Positions 32,088-40,185 of a stretch of DNA of 64,000 bases are shown piece after piece. Numbering within the stretch: the stretch's first letter is position 1; every line of letters begins with the position of its first letter. Under the pieces are notes generated by a model, which saw only the letters and a program-made list of their open reading frames with translations, was not told where the DNA came from and made no database searches. This DNA comes from Falsiroseomonas bella (GTDB taxonomy: Bacteria; Pseudomonadota; Alphaproteobacteria; Acetobacterales; Acetobacteraceae). A program made the position numbers and the translations under genes. The DNA lies in NCBI RefSeq assembly GCF_003173615.1, contig NZ_QGNA01000003.1, positions 124,001 through 188,000 on the forward strand. Direction: 5' to 3'.

Positions 32088-32914
32088 AGCCGACGCGTGC
32101 GCGTGCGAGCGAGGTCGCGGCCCTGCTGCGCGATGCCGCGCGCGCGGAGATCATGCCGCGCTTCCGCCGGCTCGCCCCCGATGCGGTGCGCGCCAAGACC
32201 GGCCCGCTCGACCTGGTGACGGAAGCCGACGAGGCGGCGGAGCGCGTGATCGAAGCCGGCCTCGCGCGCCTGTTTCCCGGCTGCGTCGTGGTCGGCGAGG
32301 AAAGCGCCTCGGCCGATGCATCCATCCTCCATCGCCTGGCCGATGCGGACTGCGCCTTCGTGGTGGACCCGGTGGACGGCACGGCGAACTTCGCGGCCGG
32401 CGTGCCGCTGTTCGGCTGCATGGCCGCGATGTTCCTGCGCGGCGAGGTGGTCGCCGGCTGGATCCACGATCCGCTCGGCGACGACACGGCGATCGCGCTG
32501 CGCGGGGAAGGGGCCTGGGTGGAGGATTCGGCCGGCGCGACGCATGGCGCCATGCGGGTCGCCGCACCCGTGCCGGTCTCGCGGATGGTCGGCGCCGTCT
32601 CCTGGAACTGGATGCCGGAGCCGCTGCGCAGCCAGGTCCCGGGCCGCCTGCCGCGCCTCGCCGCCGCCGTCGCCTATCGCTGCGCCGCGCATGAGTACCG
32701 TCTCGTCGCCGGCGGCCACGCGCATCTGCTGGTCTACAACCGCCTGCTGCCCTGGGACCACGCGCCCGGCTGGCTGCTGCATGCCGAGGCCGGCGGCTAC
32801 TCGGCGCGCTTCGACGGCAAGCCCTTCGATCCCGCACGACACCGCGACGGTGGCCTGATCTGCGCGCCCGACCGCGCGAGCTGGGAGGCGGCGCGCGAGG
32901 CGTTGATCCGCTGA
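32084..32914 (+). CDS. inositol monophosphatase family protein
   Basis: A 276-residue lithium-sensitive phosphatase fold. The metal site is visible as VVGEESASAD, DPVDGTANFAAGVPLFG and the late PWDHAPGWLLHAEAGG. Members dephosphorylate inositol phosphate, histidinol phosphate, PAP or fructose bisphosphate; the sequence does not settle which. Start codon GTG overlapping the hflX stop by 4 bp, which places it at the end of the dat-hfq-hflX unit. Confidence 0.92.
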   Translation: MKPTRARASEVAALLRDAARAEIMPRFRRLAPDAVRAKTGPLDLVTEADEAAERVIEAGLARLFPGCVVVGEESASADASILHRLADADCAFVVDPVDGTANFAAGVPLFGCMAAMFLRGEVVAGWIHDPLGDDTAIALRGEGAWVEDSAGATHGAMRVAAPVPVSRMVGAVSWNWMPEPLRSQVPGRLPRLAAAVAYRCAAHEYRLVAGGHAHLLVYNRLLPWDHAPGWLLHAEAGGYSARFDGKPFDPARHRDGGLICAPDRASWEAAREALIR

Positions 32915-32921
32915 GGTTCGG

Positions 32922-33803
32922 TCATCCCGTCGGCATGAAGGCGAGCATCGCCGGAATTGTGATGACCCCTGCCCAGGTGGACACGGCGACGATCGCGGCG
33001 ATCCGCTCCGGCTCGTTGCCGTGACGCTGGGCCAGCACGTAGCTCAGCATCGCCACCGGCGTCGCGCATTGCAGCACCAGCACGGCGAGGCCGATGTCGG
33101 GCAGCCCGAAGGCCATGCCGGCGGCGAGCGCCACGCCGATGCCCACGGCGCTGCGCGCCACGGAGAAGCCGAGTGCGAGCGGAAGCGCCGTGATCCTGAG
33201 CCGCGCGAGCGAGGCGCCCACCATCATCAGGGTCAGCGGCACCGCCATCGCGCCGAACAGCCGCACGGGTTCGAGCAGCCAGCGCGGCGGCTCCACCTCC
33301 GCGAGGCGGACCGCGACGCCTGCGAAAACGGCCAGGAGGATCGGGTTGCGGATGAAGGCGCGCAGGCTCGCCCGCCCTGCCGCGATCGTGCTGGCGAAGA
33401 CCGAGTTGAAGACCAGCGACACGGCCGAGAAGGCCGCCGCATAGGCGAGCCCCGGCTGGCCGAAGGCATAGAGGCCGAGCGGAATGCCGAGATAGCCGGC
33501 ATTGCCCCAGGTGACCGAGGGCAGGTAGGTGCGCAGCTCCAGCCCTGCCATGCGCAACAGCAGCGCCCCGATCGCCGCGAAGGCGCAGAGCGCCACGAAG
33601 GAGGCGAGCGCCATCTGGGCAAGCGTCTCGACGGGAAGCTGCGCGGCGACGAGGGTCGAGAAGATCAGGCAGGGCAGCGCGAGGTCGGCCGCGAGCGGCG
33701 CAAGGGTCGTGTTGTCGAATGGCCGACCGGTCCGGACCCAGGCATACCCCACCGCCATGGCGGCCAGCAGCGGAAGCAGGATAGACAGCACGACGTTCGA
33801 CAT
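32922..33803 (-). CDS. AEC family transporter (auxin efflux carrier-like)
   Basis: A 293-residue membrane protein with about ten helices in two inverted sets. The conserved N-terminal LPCLIFSTLVAAQLP and the central GNAGYLGIPLGLYAFG mark the AEC/membrane transport protein family. These move small organic acids such as malate or malonate. I start at MSNVVLSILLPLLAAMAVGY, since the longer frame adds no conserved sequence. Convergent with the phosphatase gene (7 bp apart) and divergent from greB. Confidence 0.9.
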   Translation of the reverse strand: MSNVVLSILLPLLAAMAVGYAWVRTGRPFDNTTLAPLAADLALPCLIFSTLVAAQLPVETLAQMALASFVALCAFAAIGALLLRMAGLELRTYLPSVTWGNAGYLGIPLGLYAFGQPGLAYAAAFSAVSLVFNSVFASTIAAGRASLRAFIRNPILLAVFAGVAVRLAEVEPPRWLLEPVRLFGAMAVPLTLMMVGASLARLRITALPLALGFSVARSAVGIGVALAAGMAFGLPDIGLAVLVLQCATPVAMLSYVLAQRHGNEPERIAAIVAVSTWAGVITIPAMLAFMPTG

Positions 33804-33907
33804 GACGCGCTCCGGTTCCGTGATGCGCCGCACCGCCGAGACCCTGGGCCGCCCAGTCGGCGGCGCAACCGATACGATCACGACGTGCCTGGGAGAGGGC
33901 GTCACGC

Positions 33908-34438
33908 ATGAGTGACCGCGAGGATGACGAGGATGAGGAAGGCCCGCCCGGCCTTCCCCCAGGTACGCCCTTCTACATGACGCCCGCCGGCGCGCAGGCG
34001 CTGCGCGACGAGCTGCGTCGCCTGTGGGAGGAGGAACGGCCGAAGGTCGTGGAGGTCGTCTCCTGGGCCGCGGGCCTCGGCGACCGGTCGGAGAATGCGG
34101 ACTATCAATACGGCAAGCGCCGCCTGCGCGAGATCGATCGCCGCGTGCGCTTCATCCGAAAGCGGCTGGAGCGCGTGCAGGTGGTGGACCCCGCGGCGCA
34201 GGCGAAGCGCGACCAGGTCTTCTTCGGCGCAACAGTCACCTATGCACGCCTGTCCGACGATGCGGAGGTGACGGTCACCATCGTCGGCGTGGACGAGGCC
34301 GATGCGGATGCGGGCCGCATCTCCTGGGTCGCGCCGGTGGCGCGCGCCCTGCTCGGCGCCCGCGTCGGCGAGACGCGGCGCCTGCGCACGCCCGCCGGCG
34401 TCGAGGAGATCGAGGTGGTGGCGATCACCTATCCTTGA
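33908..34438 (+). CDS. greB: transcription elongation factor GreB
   Basis: A 176-residue transcript-cleavage factor: N-terminal coiled coil (about 28-95), with the acidic tip residues in LGDRSENADYQYGKRRLRE, and a C-terminal FKBP-like domain (VFFGATVTYARLSDDAE...). The tip residues and the KRRLREIDRRVRFIRKRLE segment fit GreB better than GreA. An acidic N-terminal extension (MSDREDDEDEEG) is unusual. The gap of about 104 bp to the divergent AEC gene should hold both promoters. Confidence 0.93.
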   Translation: MSDREDDEDEEGPPGLPPGTPFYMTPAGAQALRDELRRLWEEERPKVVEVVSWAAGLGDRSENADYQYGKRRLREIDRRVRFIRKRLERVQVVDPAAQAKRDQVFFGATVTYARLSDDAEVTVTIVGVDEADADAGRISWVAPVARALLGARVGETRRLRTPAGVEEIEVVAITYP

Positions 34439-34522
34439 TCGCCGTCCGTCCTGATGCAGGAGGACGTTGCCGATCCGTCGCGCACGCCTCAGCATCGCCA
34501 GAACCAGCGGGGAGACATTTTC

Positions 34523-35485
34523 GTGCCGCGCAGCGCCCTCATCCTCGTCGCCCTGTTGCTGCTCGGCAGCGCCCCGGCCTTCGCGCAGCGGCCGGCCGCT
34601 GCGCAGCGGAACATCGCCGAGGCCGAGGCGGATTGCCGCGGCGCCGGCGGCCGCCCATCCCTCGCACCGGAGTTCGAGACGGTGACGGAGGTCAACGGCG
34701 ACGGCCAGCCGGACTACGTGCACGCCTTTGACGGGCTCGATTGCCAGGGCGCCGCCACCCTGTTCTGCGGTTCGGCGGGCTGCCCGGTCGTGCTCTTCCT
34801 CTCGCCCGGTTATCGTGCGCAGCCGCTTGGCCACGTGCAGGGCTGGTCCGTGGATCGCACGGGATCGCTTCCCGTGCTGGTGCTGGCGACGCACGGTTCC
34901 GGCTGTGGCCGTTCCGGGGCGGATGGCTGCGAGGTACGGCTCGCCTGGAACGGCCGGGAGATGGCGCGCATCGGTGCGGGAGGGCGGCCACCCCGCGTCG
35001 CCGCGCCGGCCCCTGCTCCCAATCCCGCTCCGGCGCAGCCTGCGCCCGGCCCGAGCGGCGGCACCAAATCCAGTGCGCCCGCCGCCGGCGCGGCCGCCGC
35101 GCCACCCGGCCAGAGCTGGGCGCTGCGCCAGATCGCCGATGGCCGGCAGATCGCCCTCGTGGCAGGACCCGGCGTGGTCCAGGCGGTCACCGTCATGTGT
35201 CACCAGGGCGTGCCGGTCGCGGCCCTCGCGCTGCGCGCGCGTCCGCCCGAAGGACCGGTGACGCTCACCCTCGCCGGCCGCAGCGGCCGTGCCTCCGCCC
35301 CGCTCACGCCGGGCGGCGGCCCCGTCTGGGTGGCCGACCTGCGCAACTCGGCCGTGGCGCGGCTGCTGGCCGGCAACGACGCGAGCCTGGAGGTGCGGAT
35401 CAATGGCGGAATCCAGGGCCGCCTGCCGCTGCAGGGCTCGACGCGGGCGGTGCGGGACGCCCTGAGCGACTGCCTGCGCTTCTGA
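34523..35485 (+). CDS. exported hypothetical protein
   Basis: A 320-residue secreted protein of unknown function. I use the GTG preceded by CGGGGAGAC, giving a signal peptide (PRSALILVALLLLGSAPAFA-Q). The mature N-terminal half has paired cysteines (DCRGAGG, LDCQGAATLFCGSAGC, GCGRSGADGC) and a VNGDGQPDYVHAFDG element like an FG-GAP-type calcium loop. A proline/alanine linker at about 160-190 separates it from a beta-rich C-terminal half. No family is recognised; the cysteines suggest disulfide bonds in the periplasm. Confidence 0.8.
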   Translation: MPRSALILVALLLLGSAPAFAQRPAAAQRNIAEAEADCRGAGGRPSLAPEFETVTEVNGDGQPDYVHAFDGLDCQGAATLFCGSAGCPVVLFLSPGYRAQPLGHVQGWSVDRTGSLPVLVLATHGSGCGRSGADGCEVRLAWNGREMARIGAGGRPPRVAAPAPAPNPAPAQPAPGPSGGTKSSAPAAGAAAAPPGQSWALRQIADGRQIALVAGPGVVQAVTVMCHQGVPVAALALRARPPEGPVTLTLAGRSGRASAPLTPGGGPVWVADLRNSAVARLLAGNDASLEVRINGGIQGRLPLQGSTRAVRDALSDCLRF

Positions 35486-35533
35486 CGGCGCGGGAGGGGA
35501 AGGCGGCGCCCGGCATCTGAGGGCACCAAAAGG

Positions 35534-35567
35534 ATACCAACGAGTCGCTGAAAACGACCGCTGGTAT
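35534..35567 (+). promoter_or_regulatory. inverted repeat just upstream of the MgtC-like gene
   Basis: ATACCA ... TGGTAT outer arms, then CG/CG and GTCG/CGAC with two mismatches, enclose a CTGAAAA loop. The AT content is high for this genome. It ends 14 bp before the ATG, so it is either an operator or a leader-RNA hairpin that affects the start. The regulator is unknown. Confidence 0.45.
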
Positions 35568-35581
35568 GATACGGCTGTGGC

Positions 35582-36298
35582 ATGGATGCGCTGCTGCCCT
35601 ACGACTTCGACACCTTCCTCGACACCGCCACCAGCCTCGGCCTGGCGCTGCTGCTCGGCGCGATCATCGGCGCGGAGCGGCAATACCGGGAGCGCATCGC
35701 CAACCTCCGCACCAATGTGCTGGTCGCGCTCGGCGCGGCGCAGTTCGTGGACATGGGCGTGCAACTTGGCGGCGCGGATGTCGCGATGCGCGTCGTCGCC
35801 AACATCGTGACCGGGGTCGGCTTCCTCGGCGCCGGACTGATCATGAAGGAGGGTGCGAACATCCGCGGCCTGAACACCGCCGCGACGGTGTGGTGCTCGG
35901 CCGCAGTCGGCGCCTGCGCGGGGGCGAACCTGCCGGTGCAGGCGGTGCTGCTGACCGTCTTCGTGCTGATCTGCAACACCGCCCTGCGCCCGGTGGTGAA
36001 CGCGATCAACCGCATCCCCGTGCGCGACCAGGCGATCGAGGCGCATTACGACGTGTTCGTGACGGTGCCCGCCACCGCCGTCGCCGCGGCGCGGGAGGCG
36101 ATCCTGCGCGCACTGGCCGAGGCGCAGTACCCCATCAGCCATGTTGACGCGGCGCCTCAGGGCAACGAGGCCGTGGAACTCGTCGCCCACCTGATCAGCA
36201 CCTCGGTCTACGCGGCCGATCTCGACGCGGTGGTGGCGACGCTGCGCCGCCTGCCGGGCGCGCGCGACGCCGGCTGGACCCGCAACAGCGCCCATTGA
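35582..36298 (+). CDS. MgtC/SapB family membrane protein
   Basis: A 238-residue protein: four to five membrane helices in the first 145 residues with the family signature LLLGAIIGAERQYRERIANLRTN split as GAIIGAERQYRER and NLRTNVLVALGAA, and GVGFLGAGLIMKEG. A cytoplasmic ACT-like domain follows (about 155-235). MgtC proteins inhibit the F-type ATP synthase and aid survival at low magnesium in known cases; the role here is inferred. A small inverted repeat lies directly in front of the ATG. Confidence 0.9.
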   Translation: MDALLPYDFDTFLDTATSLGLALLLGAIIGAERQYRERIANLRTNVLVALGAAQFVDMGVQLGGADVAMRVVANIVTGVGFLGAGLIMKEGANIRGLNTAATVWCSAAVGACAGANLPVQAVLLTVFVLICNTALRPVVNAINRIPVRDQAIEAHYDVFVTVPATAVAAAREAILRALAEAQYPISHVDAAPQGNEAVELVAHLISTSVYAADLDAVVATLRRLPGARDAGWTRNSAH

Positions 36299-36384
36299 GG
36301 CGCTGAATGATCATCCTCTCGAGCGCGACTTCGACACCGCCCGGCGCCGCGCCCATCTGAGCCGGGCAAGAACGGGAGCCCGCG

Positions 36385-37326
36385 ATGTCCGCCACCGACC
36401 CCACCGATCCGCTGCCCGCCGGCCTCGAGACCGTGCTGCTGCCGCGGACCCACGACATCGGCGGCTTCGAGGTGCGCCGCGCCCTGCCGGCGCAGCAGCG
36501 CCAGATGGTCGGGCCCTTCATCTTCTTCGACCAGATGGGCCCCGGCGAGTTCCTGACGGGCGCGGGCGTGGATGTGCGCCCGCACCCGCATATCGGCCTC
36601 TCCACCGTCACCTACCTTTTCGAGGGCGAGATCCTGCATCGCGACAGCCTCGGCAGCGCGCAGCCCATCGCGCCGGGCGACGTGAACTGGATGACGGCGG
36701 GCAGCGGCATCGCGCATTCCGAACGCACGGCGCCAGCCCGCCGCGCGGGGCCGCATCGCCTCTCCGGCATCCAGTCCTGGGTCGCCCTGCCGAAGGACCA
36801 GGAGGAACGCACGCCGGACTTCGTCCATCATCCTGGCGCGACGCTGCCCGAGCTCTCGGATCGCGGCCTGCATCTGCGCCTGATCGCGGGCACGGGCTGG
36901 GGCGCGGAGGCGCCGGTCGCCGTCGCTTCGGAGCTGTTCTACGCCGATGCGCAGCTCGCGCCCGGCGCCGCGCTTCCCATGCCGGAGCACGAGGAACGCG
37001 GCGCCTGGGTGATGACCGGAAGCGTCGAGGTCGCGGGCACCGCCTTCGAGGCCGGGCGCATGCTGGTCTTCCGCGCCGGCGACGCCATCACGCTGCGCGC
37101 GGGGCCCAAGGGCGCGCGGCTGCTGCTGCTGGGCGGCGCCGCGATGGACGGCCCGCGCTACCTGTTCTGGAACTTCGTCAGTTCCTCCCGCGAGCGGATC
37201 GAGGCGGCGAAGCAGGCCTGGTCGCGCGACCGGATGGGCCTTGTTGTGCCGGGCGACGACCAGGAGTGGATACCGCTGCCGGAAAAGCGCGTGGTGCGCG
37301 CGGGGGAGGGGGCGCCGACCAGCTGA
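36385..37326 (+). CDS. pirin family protein (second copy)
   Basis: A 313-residue bicupin with iron-binding residues in RPHPHIGLSTVTYLFEGE and VNWMTAGSGIAHSER. The C-terminal cupin holds LLLLGGAAMDGPRYLFWNFV, characteristic of the longer pirins of proteobacteria. It differs clearly from the pirin near 15.7 kb, so it is not a recent duplicate. A purine-rich GGGAGCCCGCG precedes the ATG. It is a single gene with no pathway context. Confidence 0.92.
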   Translation: MSATDPTDPLPAGLETVLLPRTHDIGGFEVRRALPAQQRQMVGPFIFFDQMGPGEFLTGAGVDVRPHPHIGLSTVTYLFEGEILHRDSLGSAQPIAPGDVNWMTAGSGIAHSERTAPARRAGPHRLSGIQSWVALPKDQEERTPDFVHHPGATLPELSDRGLHLRLIAGTGWGAEAPVAVASELFYADAQLAPGAALPMPEHEERGAWVMTGSVEVAGTAFEAGRMLVFRAGDAITLRAGPKGARLLLLGGAAMDGPRYLFWNFVSSSRERIEAAKQAWSRDRMGLVVPGDDQEWIPLPEKRVVRAGEGAPTS

Positions 37327-37465
37327 TCCCGCGCCGATGCCGCATCGAAACATCAAGCCTTGGTGAGACGGGGTCGGAGGCGCTCGCGGCGGCCGGCAGC
37401 TTTCCTATGCTCGCGCGACTGAACCGGGGAGGCCCTGGACCATCGCGCCCGAGGGAAACAGCGTC

Positions 37466-39055
37466 ATGCCGTTGCCGGCTCCAGCTCCGGCTTCCAGCGC
37501 GCCGGCGGCCGGCTTCTCGGTCGAGCGGCTCGGCAGCGGCTGGCGGCTGCTCACCAACTGCCCGCTCGGCGGGATTCGGATCCACATCGTCCTGATCCGC
37601 CCCGCCACCGGGATCGCCCTGCTGGAGGTGGAGCCGACCTGGCATCCCGAGGCCCTCGCGGCCTTCCGCGCACGCCTTGAGGCGGCCGGCTTCCCGGAAC
37701 GCTTCCCCGGCCACCTGCCGGTCATCCACCGCCGCCTGCGGCCGGTGGACCTGCCCGCCCTCGAGGAGATCCTGGCGGAGGCCTTCGCCTGGCAGGACCC
37801 CGTCTCGATCGAGGGGGAGGGGTCCTGGGAGGACGAGGTCGAGCACATCCTGACCCCGCCGGCGGAGCCGAGCCCGGCGCAGAGCCCGGTGCCCGCTTCG
37901 GAGGTGAGCGGGGAGCCGGCCGCTCCGGCGCCCGTGGCGGCGACGCCGGCACGGTGGCGCCTTGGTCTCGCGGCCAGCCTCGCGCTTGCCTGTGTCGCGG
38001 GCGGTGTCGCGGCGATCTCCGTCCTGCCGCGCGCCGTGCCGGAGACGCCAGCCGGCGCGCCCGGCCAGGCCGCGGAGGGGCGCAGCCTGCAGGTCGCGCT
38101 GCTGCCTGCGCCGCGCCTTCCCGAAGGCGCCACCACCGCGAGCGATGCCCGGACGCCGATGGACGAGGCGGCCGAGGCGGCGGAGGCAGCGACGAAGGGG
38201 CCGCCACCGGATTGGGCCGACGATCCGGCCTCGCCGCCGCCATTGCCGGCCGCGATCGCCGCGCCGCAACTCGTTGCCTGGCGGCCTCCCGCAGGCGTGG
38301 CGGAGGCGCCGCCGCCGCGGTTGCCGGTGGCAAGCCTCGCCCCGCGGCTCTGGAATGGCGCGGTCCCCGCCAGCCTGGCCGCTCCGGGCCCGATGGAGCG
38401 GCTGCCCGTCGCGATGCCGCCGGTGCTTGCCGAGCTTCCCGCGGCGCCCGCTCCGGTCGCACCCGCCCCGGCACCGATCACCCCGCCGCCGGAGGCCGGG
38501 GGGCCGCCCCTGCCATCTGCCTTCGACGGTGTCCCGCCGATCCCGGCCGGTGCGCCGGGAAGCCTGGCGGAACTGCCGGAACCTTGGGCCGCCCCGGCGC
38601 CCCCGGAGGAGCCTGAAGCCCGGATCGCCGCGACCGCGCCGGCGCCGGAGACCCAGGCGCCCACACCCGCAACCGTCGCGCCGGAAGTCCCGGCGCCTGC
38701 GCCCGCAACCGTCGCGCCGGAGGCCCCTGCGCCCACCACGGCCCCGCCCACGGCGGTGGCGCCGCCATCCATGGACCCGGCCCTGCGGGCGGCGATGATC
38801 CGCCGCGGCCAGTCCCTGATCGCCATCGGCGACATCTCGGGCGCCCGGCTGTTCCTGGAACGCGCCGCCCGCGGCGGCAGCGCGGATGCGGCGATGGCGC
38901 TCGCCGAAACCTACGACCCCGGCCACCTCGCCCGGCTTGGCGTGATCGGCCTGCCGGCCGATCCTGCCGCCGCACTCTCCTGGTATCGCCGCGCGCTCGC
39001 GCTCGGCGCGCCCGGGGCGGCCGCCCGAATCGCAACCCTCGAGGGCCCGAGATGA
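37466..39055 (+). CDS. hypothetical membrane-anchored protein with proline/alanine linker and Sel1-like repeats
   Basis: A 529-residue protein in three parts. Residues 1-140 form a compact cytoplasmic domain (LGSGWRLLTNCPLGGIRIHI) of unknown family. One membrane helix lies near 165-185 (LGLAASLALACVAGGVAAIS). A long disordered Pro/Ala/Glu linker (about 190-435) leads to two Sel1/TPR-like units at the C-terminus (GDISGARLFLERAARGGSAD; AALSWYRRALALGAPGAAAR). The low-complexity part is plausible as a periplasmic spacer. Its stop overlaps the TAXI gene by 4 bp, so the two are made together. Function unknown. Confidence 0.8.
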   Translation: MPLPAPAPASSAPAAGFSVERLGSGWRLLTNCPLGGIRIHIVLIRPATGIALLEVEPTWHPEALAAFRARLEAAGFPERFPGHLPVIHRRLRPVDLPALEEILAEAFAWQDPVSIEGEGSWEDEVEHILTPPAEPSPAQSPVPASEVSGEPAAPAPVAATPARWRLGLAASLALACVAGGVAAISVLPRAVPETPAGAPGQAAEGRSLQVALLPAPRLPEGATTASDARTPMDEAAEAAEAATKGPPPDWADDPASPPPLPAAIAAPQLVAWRPPAGVAEAPPPRLPVASLAPRLWNGAVPASLAAPGPMERLPVAMPPVLAELPAAPAPVAPAPAPITPPPEAGGPPLPSAFDGVPPIPAGAPGSLAELPEPWAAPAPPEEPEARIAATAPAPETQAPTPATVAPEVPAPAPATVAPEAPAPTTAPPTAVAPPSMDPALRAAMIRRGQSLIAIGDISGARLFLERAARGGSADAAMALAETYDPGHLARLGVIGLPADPAAALSWYRRALALGAPGAAARIATLEGPR

Positions 39056-40047
39056 CACGGACCACCACCGCCGCCCTGGCGCGCCGCCCCCTGCTGCTCT
39101 CCGCCCTCGGCGGCGTGCTGGCAGCGCCCGCGTTCGCCCAGCAGCCCAACCTGGTGCGGCGGCTGAGCGACCGGACGGCGGCTGCGAATGCCGGGACGGT
39201 CGGGGTGATCGCCGGCGGAGTGGACGGAACTTACATCCGCATCGCCGCCGACCTCTCGGCCGTGCTGGACAACGGCGACAACCTCCGCGTGATCGCGATG
39301 CTGGGGAAGGGGTCGCTGCAGAACATCGCGGACATCGTCCTGCTGCGGGGGGTGGACATCGGCATCGTGCAGTCCGACGCGCTGGCCTTCGCGCGGCGCC
39401 GCGGCCTGATCCCCGGTGCGGAGAGCCTGATCCAGTACATCGCCAAGCTCTACGACGAGGAGATCCACATCCTCGCCCGGGAGGATATCCGCTCGGTCCA
39501 GGACCTGGCGGGGCAGGTGGTGAATGTGGACGTGGTGGGCAGCGGCACGGCCATGACCGCCTCCCTCGTCTTCGACGCCCTCGGCCTCGATGTGCGCACC
39601 GCGAACGACGTGCAGGACCTGGCGCTGACGAAGCTGCGCCGGCGGGAGATCGCGGCCATGGTCTTCGTGGCCGGCAAGCCGGCGCGGCTCTTCGCGGGCG
39701 TGCCGCCCGAGAGCGGGCTGCGCTTCCTGCCCCTGCCGGCGACGCCGGCGCTGATGGAGACCTACCTGCCGGCGACGCTGCAGGCCTCCGACTACCCCAC
39801 GCTGATTCCGGAGGGACAGTCGGTCGAGACGATCGCGGTGGGCGCGGTCATGGCCGTCTATGCCTGGCAGCCGGGCAGCGAGCGGCACCGGAAGGTCTCC
39901 CGCTTCGTCGAGGCGCTCTACGCCAACTTCGACGCCTTCCTGCGTCCGCCGCGGCATCCGAAGTGGCGGGAGGTGAACCTGGCCGCGCAGGTGCCGGGCT
40001 GGGTGCGCTTCGACCACAGCGGCGGCACGCAGCGCGCAAGGCGCTGA
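39052..40047 (+). CDS. TAXI family solute-binding protein
   Basis: A 331-residue exported protein of the TRAP-associated extracytoplasmic immunogenic (TAXI) family. Signal peptide MTRTTTAALARRPLLLSALG... ends AFA-Q. The family core is VIAGGVDGTYIRIAADLSAV, then VDIGIVQSDALAFARRRG. TAXI proteins normally deliver ligands to fused TRAP permeases, but no TRAP gene is in the window. It is an orphan binding protein coupled to the upstream membrane-anchored hypothetical gene, which suggests a sensing rather than uptake role. That is inference. Confidence 0.9.
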   Translation: MTRTTTAALARRPLLLSALGGVLAAPAFAQQPNLVRRLSDRTAAANAGTVGVIAGGVDGTYIRIAADLSAVLDNGDNLRVIAMLGKGSLQNIADIVLLRGVDIGIVQSDALAFARRRGLIPGAESLIQYIAKLYDEEIHILAREDIRSVQDLAGQVVNVDVVGSGTAMTASLVFDALGLDVRTANDVQDLALTKLRRREIAAMVFVAGKPARLFAGVPPESGLRFLPLPATPALMETYLPATLQASDYPTLIPEGQSVETIAVGAVMAVYAWQPGSERHRKVSRFVEALYANFDAFLRPPRHPKWREVNLAAQVPGWVRFDHSGGTQRARR

Positions 40048-40092
40048 TCCAGCGCAAGGAACAAATGTTCTTGTTTGGTTCAATGGTCCGGC

Positions 40093-40140
40093 CGCGCGCG
40101 GAAAGTTTGTAGTAGCGCTACTACAGCTGCTCCGCGCGCG
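40093..40140. repeat. nested palindrome: perfect 18-bp core with 10-bp outer arms
   Basis: TGTAGTAGCGCTACTACA (40108-40125) is a perfect palindrome. It is framed by CGCGCGCGGA on the left and its exact complement TCCGCGCGCG on the right, with 5 unpaired bases between on each side. It lies in the convergent gap between the TAXI gene and mazG. No T-run follows, so it is not a standard terminator; a protein-binding site or a bidirectional 3'-end hairpin is possible. Confidence 0.85.
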
Positions 40141-40149
40141 CCCTCCCTG

Positions 40150-40168
40150 TTGTAAATCGGATTTACAA
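40150..40168. repeat. perfect palindrome TTGTAAATC-G-GATTTACAA
   Basis: Nine-base arms with a single central base, ten bases after the preceding nested palindrome and 18 bp before the mazG stop. The arms are AT-rich in a very GC-rich genome and look like an operator for a dimeric regulator. The arms recall the BirA half-site, but the 15-16 bp BirA spacer is absent. Position between two 3' ends is unusual for an operator. Confidence 0.8.
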
Positions 40169-40185
40169 ACCCGGGTGCCGAGGCC

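Noticed and set aside
28419-35532. Two short similar strings (28419-28445 and 35506-35532, both with CTGAGGGCAC) upstream of dat and near the MgtC-like gene
   Set aside because: 22 of 27 bases match, but both are GC-rich ends of gaps and no third copy was noticed; not enough to call a repeat family.
40150-40168. BirA-type biotin operator
   Set aside because: The half-sites look similar (TTGTAAATC), but the 15-16 bp spacer is missing and no biotin gene is nearby.
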